Assembly (NCBI RefSeq): GCF_001528665.1
Contig: NZ_BBYJ01000030.1
Coordinates: 1-64,000 of the forward strand
DNA: 64,000 bases
DNA from: Microtetraspora malaysiensis
GTDB lineage: Bacteria; Actinomycetota; Actinomycetes; Streptosporangiales; Streptosporangiaceae
Direction of reading: 5' to 3'
Shown: positions 1 through 9,565 of the stretch, piece after piece
How positions within the stretch are numbered: the stretch's first letter is position 1
Layout: the number at the start of each line of letters is the position of its first letter
Translations under genes and position numbers: made by a program
The notes under the pieces: generated by a model
What the model was told of the DNA's origin: nothing
What the model saw: the letters and a program-made list of their open reading frames with translations, nothing else
Database searches by the model: none

Positions 1-2265
<2,265 letters not shown>

Positions 2266-2294
2266 CGTCTCTCCTCTCTCACGTCACACCCGCG

Positions 2295-3272
2295 TCAGTG
2301 CGTGTGCTCGCCGTGCCCGGCGGAACCGGACGGGGACTCGTCATGGCCGCCCTGCTCCCCGGACGCCGGGGCACCGTCCGCGTGGAGGGTGAAGTCCGCG
2401 GTGCGGACCTTGCCGTCGTGCTGGAAGTCCAGGAAGAGCCGGTAGTCACCGCGGCTGGGCGCCTCGGCGTAGAAGACGATCTCCGGACCCGGCTGGGTCT
2501 TGCCGTCGCCCGGCTCGCCATCGGGGTGCACGTGCAGGTAGGCCAAATCGCCGCCGCGCAACGCCACCAGGTGGCCGTACGCGCCGAGGTAGGGCTGCAG
2601 GTCGGTGACCGGCTTGCCGTCCTTGCTGACCTTGAGGGTGATCCGGCTCGTCCGGCCGGGGGCCAGGTCGCCGTCGAGGGTGACGGTGTATCCGTCCACC
2701 GTCGCCGTACGGCTCACGCCCGGCAGGGCCTTCGGCGCGTAGTCGCCCGCGGCGTACAGGTCGGCGCCGAGGGTCATGCCGCTGCCGCCTTCGGGGGCGA
2801 AGTCGGCGAACATCCGGTACGCGCCCGCCTCGGGAAGGGTCAGCGGCACCGACCACACACCGTCGCCGGCCTCGGCCGGGTGCAGGTGCTGGAAGTGGGA
2901 GAGGTCCCGGGAGACCACGATGAAGTGCAGCTTCTTTTCGTGCTGCACCTGGTAGCCGGTGACCGGCTTGCCGTCGGGCCCGGTGACCGTGAACCGGAAG
3001 TCCGTGTTCTTGCCCGGCTCGACCGTCGTGGTCAGCGTGGTGAGCGTGTAGCCGTTCTGGGACACCTCGAGCCCTCCTGGAATGGCCGCCGTGCCGGCGG
3101 GGGTCGCCTGGCCGGCGGCGGTGGGGGCACCGCCGTGGTCGCCGTGGACGCTGTGCTCCTCGGCGGCCGGCGGGGTGCCGACACCTCCCACGGCGGTGCC
3201 GACTCCGAAGGTCGCGCCGAAGACCACGGCGAGGCCGAGAACGTACGCTCCGAGCTTGGCGGGGGTGTTCAT
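2295..3272 (-). CDS. Secreted/anchored His-rich copper-operon protein with duplicated domain
   Basis: A 325-residue protein with one N-terminal hydrophobic segment (about residues 6-30), either a signal peptide or a membrane anchor, so the body lies outside the membrane. The body has two similar beta-rich halves. Both contain DGKPVT followed by a short His motif (LSHFQHLHP in the first, YLHVHP in the second) and then a RMFADF or RLFLDF strand. The C-terminus is His/Gly-rich and ends GEHTH. Its ATG overlaps the copZ stop (TGATG), which implies translational coupling. Position between copZ and copA and the clustered His suggest extracytoplasmic copper binding or buffering. That role is inferred; I do not recognise a characterised homologue. 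Confidence 0.85.
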   Translation of the reverse strand: MNTPAKLGAYVLGLAVVFGATFGVGTAVGGVGTPPAAEEHSVHGDHGGAPTAAGQATPAGTAAIPGGLEVSQNGYTLTTLTTTVEPGKNTDFRFTVTGPDGKPVTGYQVQHEKKLHFIVVSRDLSHFQHLHPAEAGDGVWSVPLTLPEAGAYRMFADFAPEGGSGMTLGADLYAAGDYAPKALPGVSRTATVDGYTVTLDGDLAPGRTSRITLKVSKDGKPVTDLQPYLGAYGHLVALRGGDLAYLHVHPDGEPGDGKTQPGPEIVFYAEAPSRGDYRLFLDFQHDGKVRTADFTLHADGAPASGEQGGHDESPSGSAGHGEHTH

Positions 3273-3481
3273 CAGCGATCCACCACTTCGTATCCGGCCT
3301 CTTCGACGGCGGCGGTGACCGCGGCCGCGTCCACGGGACCTTCGCTTTCAACTGTCACCAGGCCGGTGGCGAGGTCCACCTCGACGCGCGTGACGCCGGC
3401 GACCTCTCCGACCTCTTCCTTGACCGAGCTGACGCAGTGGCCGCAGGTCATGCCCTTGACGGTGTAGGTGGCGGTGGTCAT
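3272..3481 (-). CDS. copZ: CopZ-type copper chaperone (HMA domain)
   Basis: A 69-residue single heavy-metal-associated domain with the Cu(I)-binding loop GMTCGHC at residues 10-16. It should shuttle Cu(I) to CopA or to CsoR in the cytoplasm. The ATG at 3481 is chosen because it follows AGGAG at a good distance and gives the normal family length; an upstream in-frame extension of 40 residues is Arg/Pro-rich and not HMA-like. Second gene of the csoR operon; the stop overlaps the start of the next gene. It is one of three CopZ paralogues in the first 7.5 kb. Confidence 0.93.
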   Translation of the reverse strand: MTTATYTVKGMTCGHCVSSVKEEVGEVAGVTRVEVDLATGLVTVESEGPVDAAAVTAAVEEAGYEVVDR

Positions 3482-3518
3482 ATCGATCACTCCTGTGATT
3501 CGTGAATGTCGGTGAAGT

Positions 3519-3800
3519 TCAGGAACGGACGAGGCGGGCGATGGCGTCGGAGGCTTCCTTGATCTTCGCCTCGGCTTCCGCACCGCCCTTCGCCGTAGCA
3601 TCCGCGACGCAGTGGGCCATGTGCTCGTCGAGGAGAGCGAGGGCGAAGGACTGGAGAGCGCGACTGGCCGCAGAGACCTGGGTGAGGATGTCGATGCAGT
3701 ATTTGTCTTCTTCGACCATCCGCTGCAGACCCCGGACCTGCCCCTCGATCCGGCGCAGCCGCCGGAGGTGCTCCTGCCCGGTGTCGCTGTATCCGGCCAT
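3519..3800 (-). CDS. csoR: CsoR-family copper-sensing repressor
   Basis: A 93-residue all-helical repressor without a classical HTH. The Cu(I) ligands of CsoR are all present: Cys35 (DKYCID), His60 and Cys64 (DEHMAHC). Copper binding releases the protein from its operator and derepresses copZ and copA. I prefer the ATG at 3800, which has GAGGAG upstream. An in-frame ATG at 3830, ten codons earlier, lies about 6 nt after a TATGGT hexamer and could serve a leaderless transcript. First gene of the copper operon; its own promoter region carries a CsoR-like box, so autoregulation is expected. Confidence 0.93.
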   Translation of the reverse strand: MAGYSDTGQEHLRRLRRIEGQVRGLQRMVEEDKYCIDILTQVSAASRALQSFALALLDEHMAHCVADATAKGGAEAEAKIKEASDAIARLVRS

Positions 3801-3836
3801 CTCCCCGCTCCTCTCGCTCAGGCTGCTCATGTTAAC

Positions 3837-3856
3837 ACCATACCCCCCTATGGTAT
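3837..3856 (-). promoter_or_regulatory. CsoR-like operator overlapping a -10 element (csoR operon)
   Basis: ATACC (3840-3844), seven bases, then GGTAT (3852-3856) form a 17-bp pseudo-palindrome with a C-rich centre, as known for actinobacterial CsoR operators (TACC, G/C tract, GGTA). Read on the minus strand, one arm runs into TATGGT (3842-3837), a plausible -10 hexamer. Bound CsoR would then block polymerase directly. Confidence 0.85.
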
Positions 3857-3913
3857 TTCGCCGAGTTCGGGGTACCCGGGCGCGCTCCGGATGGAGCGCG
3901 CCCCGTCCCCGCG

Positions 3914-5341
3914 TCAGGCTCCGACCGACGACGCCTCCCGCTCCCCGCTCTGTACGGCGGCGGCCTTCCGGCCGCGCATCAGCAGGAGGGTGAGCAGGGC
4001 GCCGAGCACGGCCACCGCGCCCGCGCCGACGAAGGCGGCCTGGAAGCCGTGGGTCAGCCTGGGCAGGTTCCCCAGCTCGGCCGCCCCCTGCGACGTGGCG
4101 ATCGCGGTCATAACGGCCAGGCCGAGCGCCGAGCCCACCTGGTAGGTGGTGTTGACGATGCCCGAGGCGAGGCCGCTCTCCTCCGGCCGGGCGCCGGACA
4201 TGGCCGACATCATGGCCGGAATGTAGGCCAGCGACATGCCGACCGCCGCCACCAGCGACGCGGGCAGCACATCGGCGGCGAAGGAGCCGTCAGGGTGGAC
4301 CAGGGAGAGTCCCCCGACGCCCGCGGCCAGGACGAGCAGGCCGATCACGATGAGCGGCTTGGCCCCGAACCGGCCGAGCAGCCGGGCGGTGATGCCGATC
4401 ATGAAGATCATGATCGCGATGGTCATCGGAAGCAGCGCCGCACCGCTCGGGAACGCGCCGTATCCCAGAACCTGCTGCAGGTAGAGGTTGAGGAAGTACC
4501 ACATCGGGATCCACGCGGCGCCGAGCAGCGCCATCGCCAGGTTGGCCGTGGCCAGCCCGGGGGTGCGCCAGATCCGGAGCGGCATGAGCGGCTCGCGGAC
4601 CGACCGCTGGATGACGAGGAACAGCACCAGCAGCACCACGGCTCCGACGCCCTGGACGATGGTGGCGCCGGCGCTCTGCTCGGGCGCCCGGACGATCGTG
4701 AACACGGCGAGGGCGATGCCGGCGGTGACCGCGACCGCGCCCAGCAGGTCGACCGATCCGCGCCTGCCCTGGACGGCCGGAAGCAGCGCGGGGACGGCGG
4801 CCAGCGTGGCCAGGCCGATCGGGACGTAGACGATGAACACCCACGGCCAGCTCAGGTATTCGGTGATGACGCCGCCGAGGAACACGCCCGCGGTGCCACC
4901 CGCCGGGGCGGCCGCGCCGTACAGGGCCATGGCCTTGCCGAGTTCGCGCTGGTCGTGCCCGAAGAGCATCATGAGCAGGGTCATCGCGGCGGGCGCGATC
5001 AGTGCGCCACCCACGCCCTGGACCGCCCGGCCGATGATCTCCAGCGCCGGGTTGCTCGCCGCCGCCGCGACGACGGATCCGGCGATCAGTACGACCCAGC
5101 CGGCGGTGAACACCTTGCGCGCGCCGAGCAGGTCGGAGAGCCGTCCGCCGAGCAGCAGCAGCCCGCCGAAGGCGACGACGTACGCGTTGAAGACCCACTG
5201 CAGGTCGCCCTGGGAGAAGCCCAGCTCGCGTTGCATGTCCGGTAAGGCGACTCCAATGATCGAGGTGTCCATGATGACCATGAACTGCGCGGCGGCGAGC
5301 ACGATCAGCGCCTGCCACCTGCGCGGATTGACGGCATTCAT
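3914..5341 (-). CDS. MFS drug/efflux transporter, DHA2 (14-helix) type
   Basis: A 475-residue major-facilitator protein expected to have 14 membrane segments. It exports a small molecule against the proton gradient. The N-terminal part has FMVIMDTSIIGVALPDM followed by LQWVFNAYVVAFGGLLLLGGRLSDLLG, typical of the EmrB/QacA group, with the loop-2 motif GGRLSDLLGARK. The ATG at 5341 follows AGGAG; an upstream in-frame stretch of 49 codons does not look like MFS sequence. It sits inside the copper block on the same strand, but no CsoR-like box lies in front of it, so a link to copper is only positional. Substrate unknown. Confidence 0.9.
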   Translation of the reverse strand: MNAVNPRRWQALIVLAAAQFMVIMDTSIIGVALPDMQRELGFSQGDLQWVFNAYVVAFGGLLLLGGRLSDLLGARKVFTAGWVVLIAGSVVAAAASNPALEIIGRAVQGVGGALIAPAAMTLLMMLFGHDQRELGKAMALYGAAAPAGGTAGVFLGGVITEYLSWPWVFIVYVPIGLATLAAVPALLPAVQGRRGSVDLLGAVAVTAGIALAVFTIVRAPEQSAGATIVQGVGAVVLLVLFLVIQRSVREPLMPLRIWRTPGLATANLAMALLGAAWIPMWYFLNLYLQQVLGYGAFPSGAALLPMTIAIMIFMIGITARLLGRFGAKPLIVIGLLVLAAGVGGLSLVHPDGSFAADVLPASLVAAVGMSLAYIPAMMSAMSGARPEESGLASGIVNTTYQVGSALGLAVMTAIATSQGAAELGNLPRLTHGFQAAFVGAGAVAVLGALLTLLLMRGRKAAAVQSGEREASSVGA

Positions 5342-5416
5342 GCCTGTCTCCTGGTTCTTCGCACCATAGGATGCGAAACGGGGATTGGGTGTGATGACGA
5401 GTCCGACCGGCCCCAG

Positions 5417-5444
5417 GTGGGCGTGCACGGCAATGCACGCCCAC
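5417..5444. other. Perfect 11-bp inverted repeat upstream of the MFS gene
   Basis: GTGGGCGTGCA (5417-5427) and TGCACGCCCAC (5434-5444) pair perfectly around a 6-base spacer. It lies 76 bp before the MFS start and 97 bp after the stop of the next CopZ gene. No T-run follows on either strand. It could be a repressor operator for the exporter or a mild terminator. Confidence 0.5.
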
Positions 5445-5540
5445 CCCTTATGTCCCGGGACGTTCTCCCGGCTCCCGGCGGGGGCCACTACTTCGCGGCC
5501 CTGCCGCGCGGCCCCTTGAGGGCTTTCCGCGTGACCTTTG

Positions 5541-5816
5541 CTAGGCCGGCGTCCCGGCCAGCTCGTAGCCGGCCTCCTCCACCGCGGCGCGGATCTCCTC
5601 GTCGGAGAAGCCCGCTCCGCTGACAGTGACGGCTCCGGCCGCCAGATCGACGGCCACGCCGGTCACCCCGGCGACCTTGCCGATCTCACCGGAGACCGAC
5701 GAGACGCAGTGACCGCAGGTCATGCCGCTGACCGAATAGACCCGCGTGGCGCCGTCACCGATCGCCACGGTCGTGGCAGCGGCCTCTCCGCTACAGCAGG
5801 AACATGCCGTGGACAT
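5541..5816 (-). CDS. CopZ-like HMA protein with extra N-terminal CSCC motif
   Basis: A 91-residue protein. Residues 1-9 are Cys-rich (ACSCCSG), a linker follows, and from about residue 26 there is a complete HMA fold with GMTCGHC. The HMA part is a Cu(I) chaperone. The N-terminal Cys cluster is an addition not present in the two other CopZ copies here and may be a second metal site. AAGGAGGG lies ahead of the ATG. Two CsoR-like boxes lie just upstream, so it should be copper-inducible as a separate transcript from csoR-copA. Confidence 0.88.
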   Translation of the reverse strand: MSTACSCCSGEAAATTVAIGDGATRVYSVSGMTCGHCVSSVSGEIGKVAGVTGVAVDLAAGAVTVSGAGFSDEEIRAAVEEAGYELAGTPA

Positions 5817-5836
5817 GAGCTTCCCTCCTTGGCCAG

Positions 5837-5890
5837 ATACCCATGGGGGGTATCCATCGGCGAGAAACGTAACATACCCCCTAGGGGTTT
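5837..5890 (-). promoter_or_regulatory. Two CsoR-like boxes before the CSCC-type CopZ gene
   Basis: Box 1 is ATACC (5837-5841), N7, GGTAT (5849-5853), perfect in both arms. Box 2 is ATACC (5874-5878), N7, GGTTT (5886-5890), with one base off in one arm. Both have the same 17-bp geometry and G/C-rich centres as the csoR box. They are 37 bp apart, between the FAD reductase stop and the CopZ-like start. Confidence 0.8.
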
Positions 5891-5905
5891 CTCAAGCGGT
5901 GGGGA

Positions 5906-7123
5906 TCAGGAAGTTGCGGCTTCGAGGACATCCCCGGCGGCGATTCCGCGCTTCAGCCGGTTCAGTTCCTTCGGCGCGTTCACCCCGACGGCGCCCACGA
6001 GGACACCACCCCTGAGGAAGGCCACGACGAAGCTGCCCTCTTCCGGCGCACCGTGCACCGTTCGCGCCTCGTCGGCGAGGTGGGGCAGGCCGGCGGTCTG
6101 GATCCGCGCCCCATGCGTGTGCGTCCCGAACGCGGGCACGTCCGCGTACGGCACGGCGCTCTCGGGGCCGGCGAGAAGGTTGCGCGCGGCCACCGCCCCC
6201 TGGGCATTGGCGTTGGCCCAGTGCTCCACCCGCACGAGCGCGCCCCCGTACAACTCGTGCCGCCAGCGCGCGACGTCGCCGGCCGCGACGATGGTCGACG
6301 TCCCCTCGGCGAACAGCGACGGCGTGCAGACCACTCCGTCGTCGAGCGTGAGACCGCTGCCTTCCAGCCACTCGACGTTGGGCACGATGCCCATGCCCGC
6401 GACGACGAGGTCGGCCGGGATCGACCGCCCGTCTTCGAGTCGCACGCCGGTCACCCGGCCGTCCCTGCTCTCGAAACCGGCCACCCGGATGCCGGAGATC
6501 AACTCGACACCGTTCTTCTGGTGGTGGGCGGCCAGCCACCGCGCCGTGTCCACCCCGAGGACGCGGTGCATCGGGTAGGGCCCGGCGTCGACGAGCGTCA
6601 CGGTCAGGCCGAGCGCCCTGGCCGTCGAGGCGATCTCCCCGCCGATGAATCCTCCACCGACGATGACCAGGTTCCGGTGCCCGGCATCGAGCTCGGCGCG
6701 CAGCGCCAGCGCGTCGTCGATCGTGCGCAGTTCGTGGACTCCCCCGGGCCGTTCGGCGAGCCGCCGCGGCCTGGCTCCGGTCGCGATGACCAGGCCGTCG
6801 AACGGGATCTCCGTGCCGTCGTCCAGGGTTATGGAGCCACCCCCGGTGCTCGCGGTGGCGGCACCCGGGCTTCTGTCGACGCGCAGCCTTACGGCCCGCC
6901 GGTTCCCGAGCCACTCCCCGCCGAGTTCCTCGGCACCGGGAAGGGTCACGTCGTCGTCACCGCGTAGCACGCTCTTCGAGAGTGGCGGACGGTTGTACGG
7001 CCGGTGCGTCTCCGCGCCGATCAGGGTGATGTCACCGGCGAATCCCTCGCTACGCAGGGTCTGCACGGCGCGCAATCCGGCAAGGGACGCGCCGACGACC
7101 GCGATTCTGCTCATGTCTGCCAT
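5906..7123 (-). CDS. FAD/NAD(P)-dependent oxidoreductase, ferredoxin-reductase type
   Basis: A 405-residue flavoprotein of the BphA4/putidaredoxin-reductase group that moves electrons from NAD(P)H through FAD to a partner protein. The first Rossmann motif VVGASLAG lies near the N-terminus, with RPYNRPPLSK after it as in this family. The NAD(P) motif IVGGGFIGGE is near residue 150, and AAGDVARW near the second FAD site. A C-terminal reductase domain follows. The start is ATG 7123 (MADMSRI) or 7114 (MSRI); neither has a good ribosome site, but a TATGGT element about 9 bases upstream suggests a leaderless transcript. A CsoR-like box overlaps that element. No ferredoxin gene is adjacent. Confidence 0.9.
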   Translation of the reverse strand: MADMSRIAVVGASLAGLRAVQTLRSEGFAGDITLIGAETHRPYNRPPLSKSVLRGDDDVTLPGAEELGGEWLGNRRAVRLRVDRSPGAATASTGGGSITLDDGTEIPFDGLVIATGARPRRLAERPGGVHELRTIDDALALRAELDAGHRNLVIVGGGFIGGEIASTARALGLTVTLVDAGPYPMHRVLGVDTARWLAAHHQKNGVELISGIRVAGFESRDGRVTGVRLEDGRSIPADLVVAGMGIVPNVEWLEGSGLTLDDGVVCTPSLFAEGTSTIVAAGDVARWRHELYGGALVRVEHWANANAQGAVAARNLLAGPESAVPYADVPAFGTHTHGARIQTAGLPHLADEARTVHGAPEEGSFVVAFLRGGVLVGAVGVNAPKELNRLKRGIAAGDVLEAATS

Positions 7124-7134
7124 GTCGCTGAACC

Positions 7135-7151
7135 ATACCGGGGTAGGGTAG
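7135..7151 (-). promoter_or_regulatory. CsoR-like box at the FAD reductase promoter
   Basis: ATACC (7135-7139), seven G/C-rich bases, then GGTAG (7147-7151): same spacing as the csoR box with one mismatch in an arm. On the minus strand the arm continues into TATGGT (7137-7132), matching the csoR promoter arrangement. Confidence 0.68.
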
Positions 7152-7178
7152 GGCTGGCGATGTGATGTGGATCTCACA

Positions 7179-7255
7179 GTACCTATGGGGGGTATGTCTT
7201 GCGGTGTCGCCGCCCGCATGACTATCTTTCCCTGGACGTTACCCACCCGGGGTAT
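7179..7255 (+). promoter_or_regulatory. Two CsoR-like boxes before copZ paralogue 3
   Basis: Box 1 is GTACC (7179-7183), N7, GGTAT (7191-7195). Box 2 is TTACC (7239-7243), N7, GGTAT (7251-7255). Each has one altered first base and otherwise the same 17-bp pattern. Box 2 ends 15 bases before the copZ ATG, next to its ribosome site, so it could also block a promoter placed between the boxes. Confidence 0.78.
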
Positions 7256-7270
7256 TTGCGAAGGAGCGAC

Positions 7271-7480
7271 ATGAGCGTCAGCACGTACACCGTCACCGGC
7301 ATGACCTGCGGCCACTGCGTGGGCACGGTGACGTCCGAAATCGGCAAGGTCACCGGGGTCACCGGCGTCGAGGTCGAGCTGGCGACCGGCAAGGTGACCG
7401 TGACCAGCGACAGCCCGCTGAACGAGACCCTCGTGCGGGACGCCGTCGAAGAGGCGGGCTACGAGCTCGTGGCCGGCTGA
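7271..7480 (+). CDS. CopZ-type copper chaperone (HMA domain), third copy
   Basis: A 69-residue HMA protein with GMTCGHC at residues 10-16, close in sequence to the csoR-linked CopZ. The ATG follows GAAGGAGCGAC, a strong ribosome site; a longer in-frame reading to 7199 would cross the operator region. Transcribed away from the FAD reductase, as a single gene with its own CsoR-like boxes and its own terminator. Confidence 0.93.
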   Translation: MSVSTYTVTGMTCGHCVGTVTSEIGKVTGVTGVEVELATGKVTVTSDSPLNETLVRDAVEEAGYELVAG

Positions 7481-7501
7481 GCGAGCCATACCGGGCAACC
7501 G

Positions 7502-7542
7502 ACGGCCGAGCCGAGGCGGGAATCTCTCCTTGGCTCGGCCGT
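7502..7542 (+). terminator. Intrinsic-type terminator after copZ paralogue 3
   Basis: ACGGCCGAGCC (7502-7512) pairs perfectly with GGCTCGGCCGT (7532-7542); four more pairs, one G-U, extend it to 15 bp around an 11-base loop. It lies 21 bp after the copZ stop. No clear T-run follows, which is normal in actinomycetes. Confidence 0.7.
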
Positions 7543-7572
7543 AGCTCGTAACAACCTCAGCCGCCACCTGGC

Positions 7573-8124
7573 GTGCTACCTGCTCAGCTGACGAGGCAGG
7601 GGACCCGCCGCCGCCCAGAGCGGTGGCGTGCGCGCGGCGGCGCGGCGCCGGCGGACGTCACCGTGCTTCTGGTGCTTTACGGCGCAGGAGGCGCGGCCGG
7701 GAACTTCATCGCCGGATACACGGTGAACAAGAGTTTGCGGGGCAGCTTCATCGCCGGCCTCGCGGGACTCGTGGTGTCCTTGCTGTTGCTGCTCACGGTC
7801 GGTCACGGGCCGGCCGGTTCGATCATCTCGCTGACCCTCTGGGGAGTTTCCTTCGGCGTCGTGCAGCTGTGCCAGCTCAACATGACGCAGGCCGCCGCAC
7901 CCGACACCTTCGAAGCCGCGATGTCCCTCAACACCATGGCCTACAACACGTCCATCGCCCTCGGCGCGCTCTTCGGCGGACTGTTCGCCGACCATCTGGG
8001 CGTCACAAGTGTCGTCTGGTTCGGCCTGGCACTGACCGCGGCCGCGCTGCTCCTCACGCTCGGCACCCGCCAGAAGACCGCACGCACCGTCCCCGACGAC
8101 GCGTTGGCGCCCGCCGGCAAATAG
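7573..8124 (+). pseudogene. C-terminal half of an MFS transporter (truncated)
   Basis: Reading from GTG 7573 gives 183 residues. Residues about 28-165 match the last membrane helices of a 12-helix DHA1-type sugar or drug exporter, including NFIAGYTVNKSLRG and a helix pair ending in FGGLFADHLG. A normal member has about 400 residues; the first six or seven helices are absent. The first 27 residues are Arg-rich and not transporter-like. No N-terminal half lies upstream, where copZ and its terminator stand. This is most likely a deletion remnant. Confidence 0.75.
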
Positions 8125-8155
8125 GTTGTGTCGGTTACCGGTACGAAGGAGGCGC

Positions 8156-8889
8156 GTGGGCGAGAGCACGTCGCCGGCCCGATTGGAGCAGTTGGCCCAT
8201 CGGCTGGAAGAGGCGGTGGACAAGCTGCGCGGCGTCCCCGTCGGCGTCGAGCTGCTGGACGACGGCGAACTCGTCCAGCAGCGGATCGCCGAGGCGGTAC
8301 GTTCGGCCCACGAGCTGCGCGCGATGCATCCGGTGGGCTCATCGGAGAAGGGGCGCGAGGAGCAGAAAAGCAGGAGAAGTGTGCTCGACGCCTTGCAGCA
8401 TGGCATGGCGATGCGCACCATCGTCCACGCGAGCGTGCTGGACGATCCGCGCAAGCGGCCCGAATCAGGGAACTGCACTCCTCGGGTGACCTCCACCGCG
8501 TCGTCGACGAGCCGATTCAGCAACTGCTCATCTTCGACCGCGCCGTGGCGTTCGTCCGGACGACTCCCGTCCCGTACTCGCCGGGCGCACTGATGATCAG
8601 GCAGCCGAGCCTGATCACCACTCTCATCGATCTGTTCGAGCACACCTGGAACAGGGCCCGGGAGGTCACCGAGCCGGTGCTGCGGCTGACCGCGCGTGAG
8701 CGCCAGGTGCTCGGGCTGATCGCCGAAGGGCGCTCCAACAGCGCCGTTGCCCGCGCGCTGTCGATCACCGAGGCGGCTGTCGGGAAGCATGTGGCCGGCG
8801 TGTTCGCCAAGCTTGAGCTACCGGCGACCGAGGACGTCAACCGGCGGGTGCTGGCCGTGCTCGCCTATCTGCGCGGCACCGCGAGGTAG
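8156..8889 (+). pseudogene. LuxR-type HTH regulator broken by a -1 frameshift
   Basis: GTG 8156 follows AAGGAGG and opens a frame coding RLEQLAHRLEEAVDKLRG and on to SVLDDPRKR, as in TrmB/LuxR-type regulators of actinomycetes. Near 8455-8465 the homologous reading moves back by one base and continues ARIRELHSSGDLHRVV to 8889. That part ends in a LuxR HTH (LTARERQVLGLIAEGRSNSAVARALS). Neither frame alone gives a full protein. Either the gene is dead or one base is missing from the assembly. It follows another broken gene, which favours real decay. Confidence 0.75.
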
Positions 8890-8949
8890 TGCCAGGTCTA
8901 CCTCGTCCTCGTCTTGGCCCCCTTGTACAGACGATCCGGCGTCGTTTCA

Positions 8950-9498
8950 ATGAATGACATGCAACGAATGACTGGATTGCTGGTCGGCGCGGTCTTCGGC
9001 GCGGTGTTTGTGGTCGTCAACGCCCAGAGCCCGCTGAATCCCGTGGCCGCGATTCTGCTGAAAGTGGCTGCCTGTCTGGCAGCCGTAGGTGTTCTGGCCA
9101 TGTGGTTCGTCTCCGCTCGGGGGGAGCGTGGTTCCGCCGAGGGAGCGCAGCGGAACATGTTCAGCCGTGGCTACCTGGTCGTCGTCGCCGCCGAGGTGAT
9201 CCTGCTCTTCGGCGGACTCCGGGTCCTCGCGATATGGGGGCGTCCGGTAGAAGGCAATGTGGCCTGGGTGGCGTTGGTGGTCGGCGTTCACTTCATCGCG
9301 CTTGCGCCGATCTGGAAAGACTGGAGCATCGCCGTACCCGGTGTGGTCCTCACCGTACTGGGCGCCACCGGCCTTGTCCTGGCCTCGACGGCCGCCGTCG
9401 CCTGGGTGCCGTTCGTCAGCGGGGTGCTGTCCGGAGTAGTGCTTCTGACCGGCAGCGTCGCCCTTGGCTGGCGTGCGGTGACAGCTCGAACGGCCTGA
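8950..9498 (+). CDS. Six-helix membrane protein, function unknown
   Basis: 182 residues with about six hydrophobic segments in three pairs and only a short charged loop (VSARGERGSAEGAQRN) between the second and third. I do not recognise a family. Start: ATG 8950 (MNDMQRM) is preferred; a TTG at 8914 would add 12 residues and no start has a convincing ribosome site. It is convergent with the LysE-type exporter downstream. Codon use is normal for the window, so it is probably real. Confidence 0.7.
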   Translation: MNDMQRMTGLLVGAVFGAVFVVVNAQSPLNPVAAILLKVAACLAAVGVLAMWFVSARGERGSAEGAQRNMFSRGYLVVVAAEVILLFGGLRVLAIWGRPVEGNVAWVALVVGVHFIALAPIWKDWSIAVPGVVLTVLGATGLVLASTAAVAWVPFVSGVLSGVVLLTGSVALGWRAVTARTA

Positions 9499-9565
9499 GC
9501 AGCATGTGCGTCCTTCCGGCCGCGTGACAGGCTCAGCTCTCCTGGGTGTCCTGCCGAATGCGCGT

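Noticed and set aside
3914-5341. MFS exporter as a copper exporter under CsoR
   Set aside because: No CsoR-like box precedes it and the protein is of general DHA2 type; location alone is not enough.
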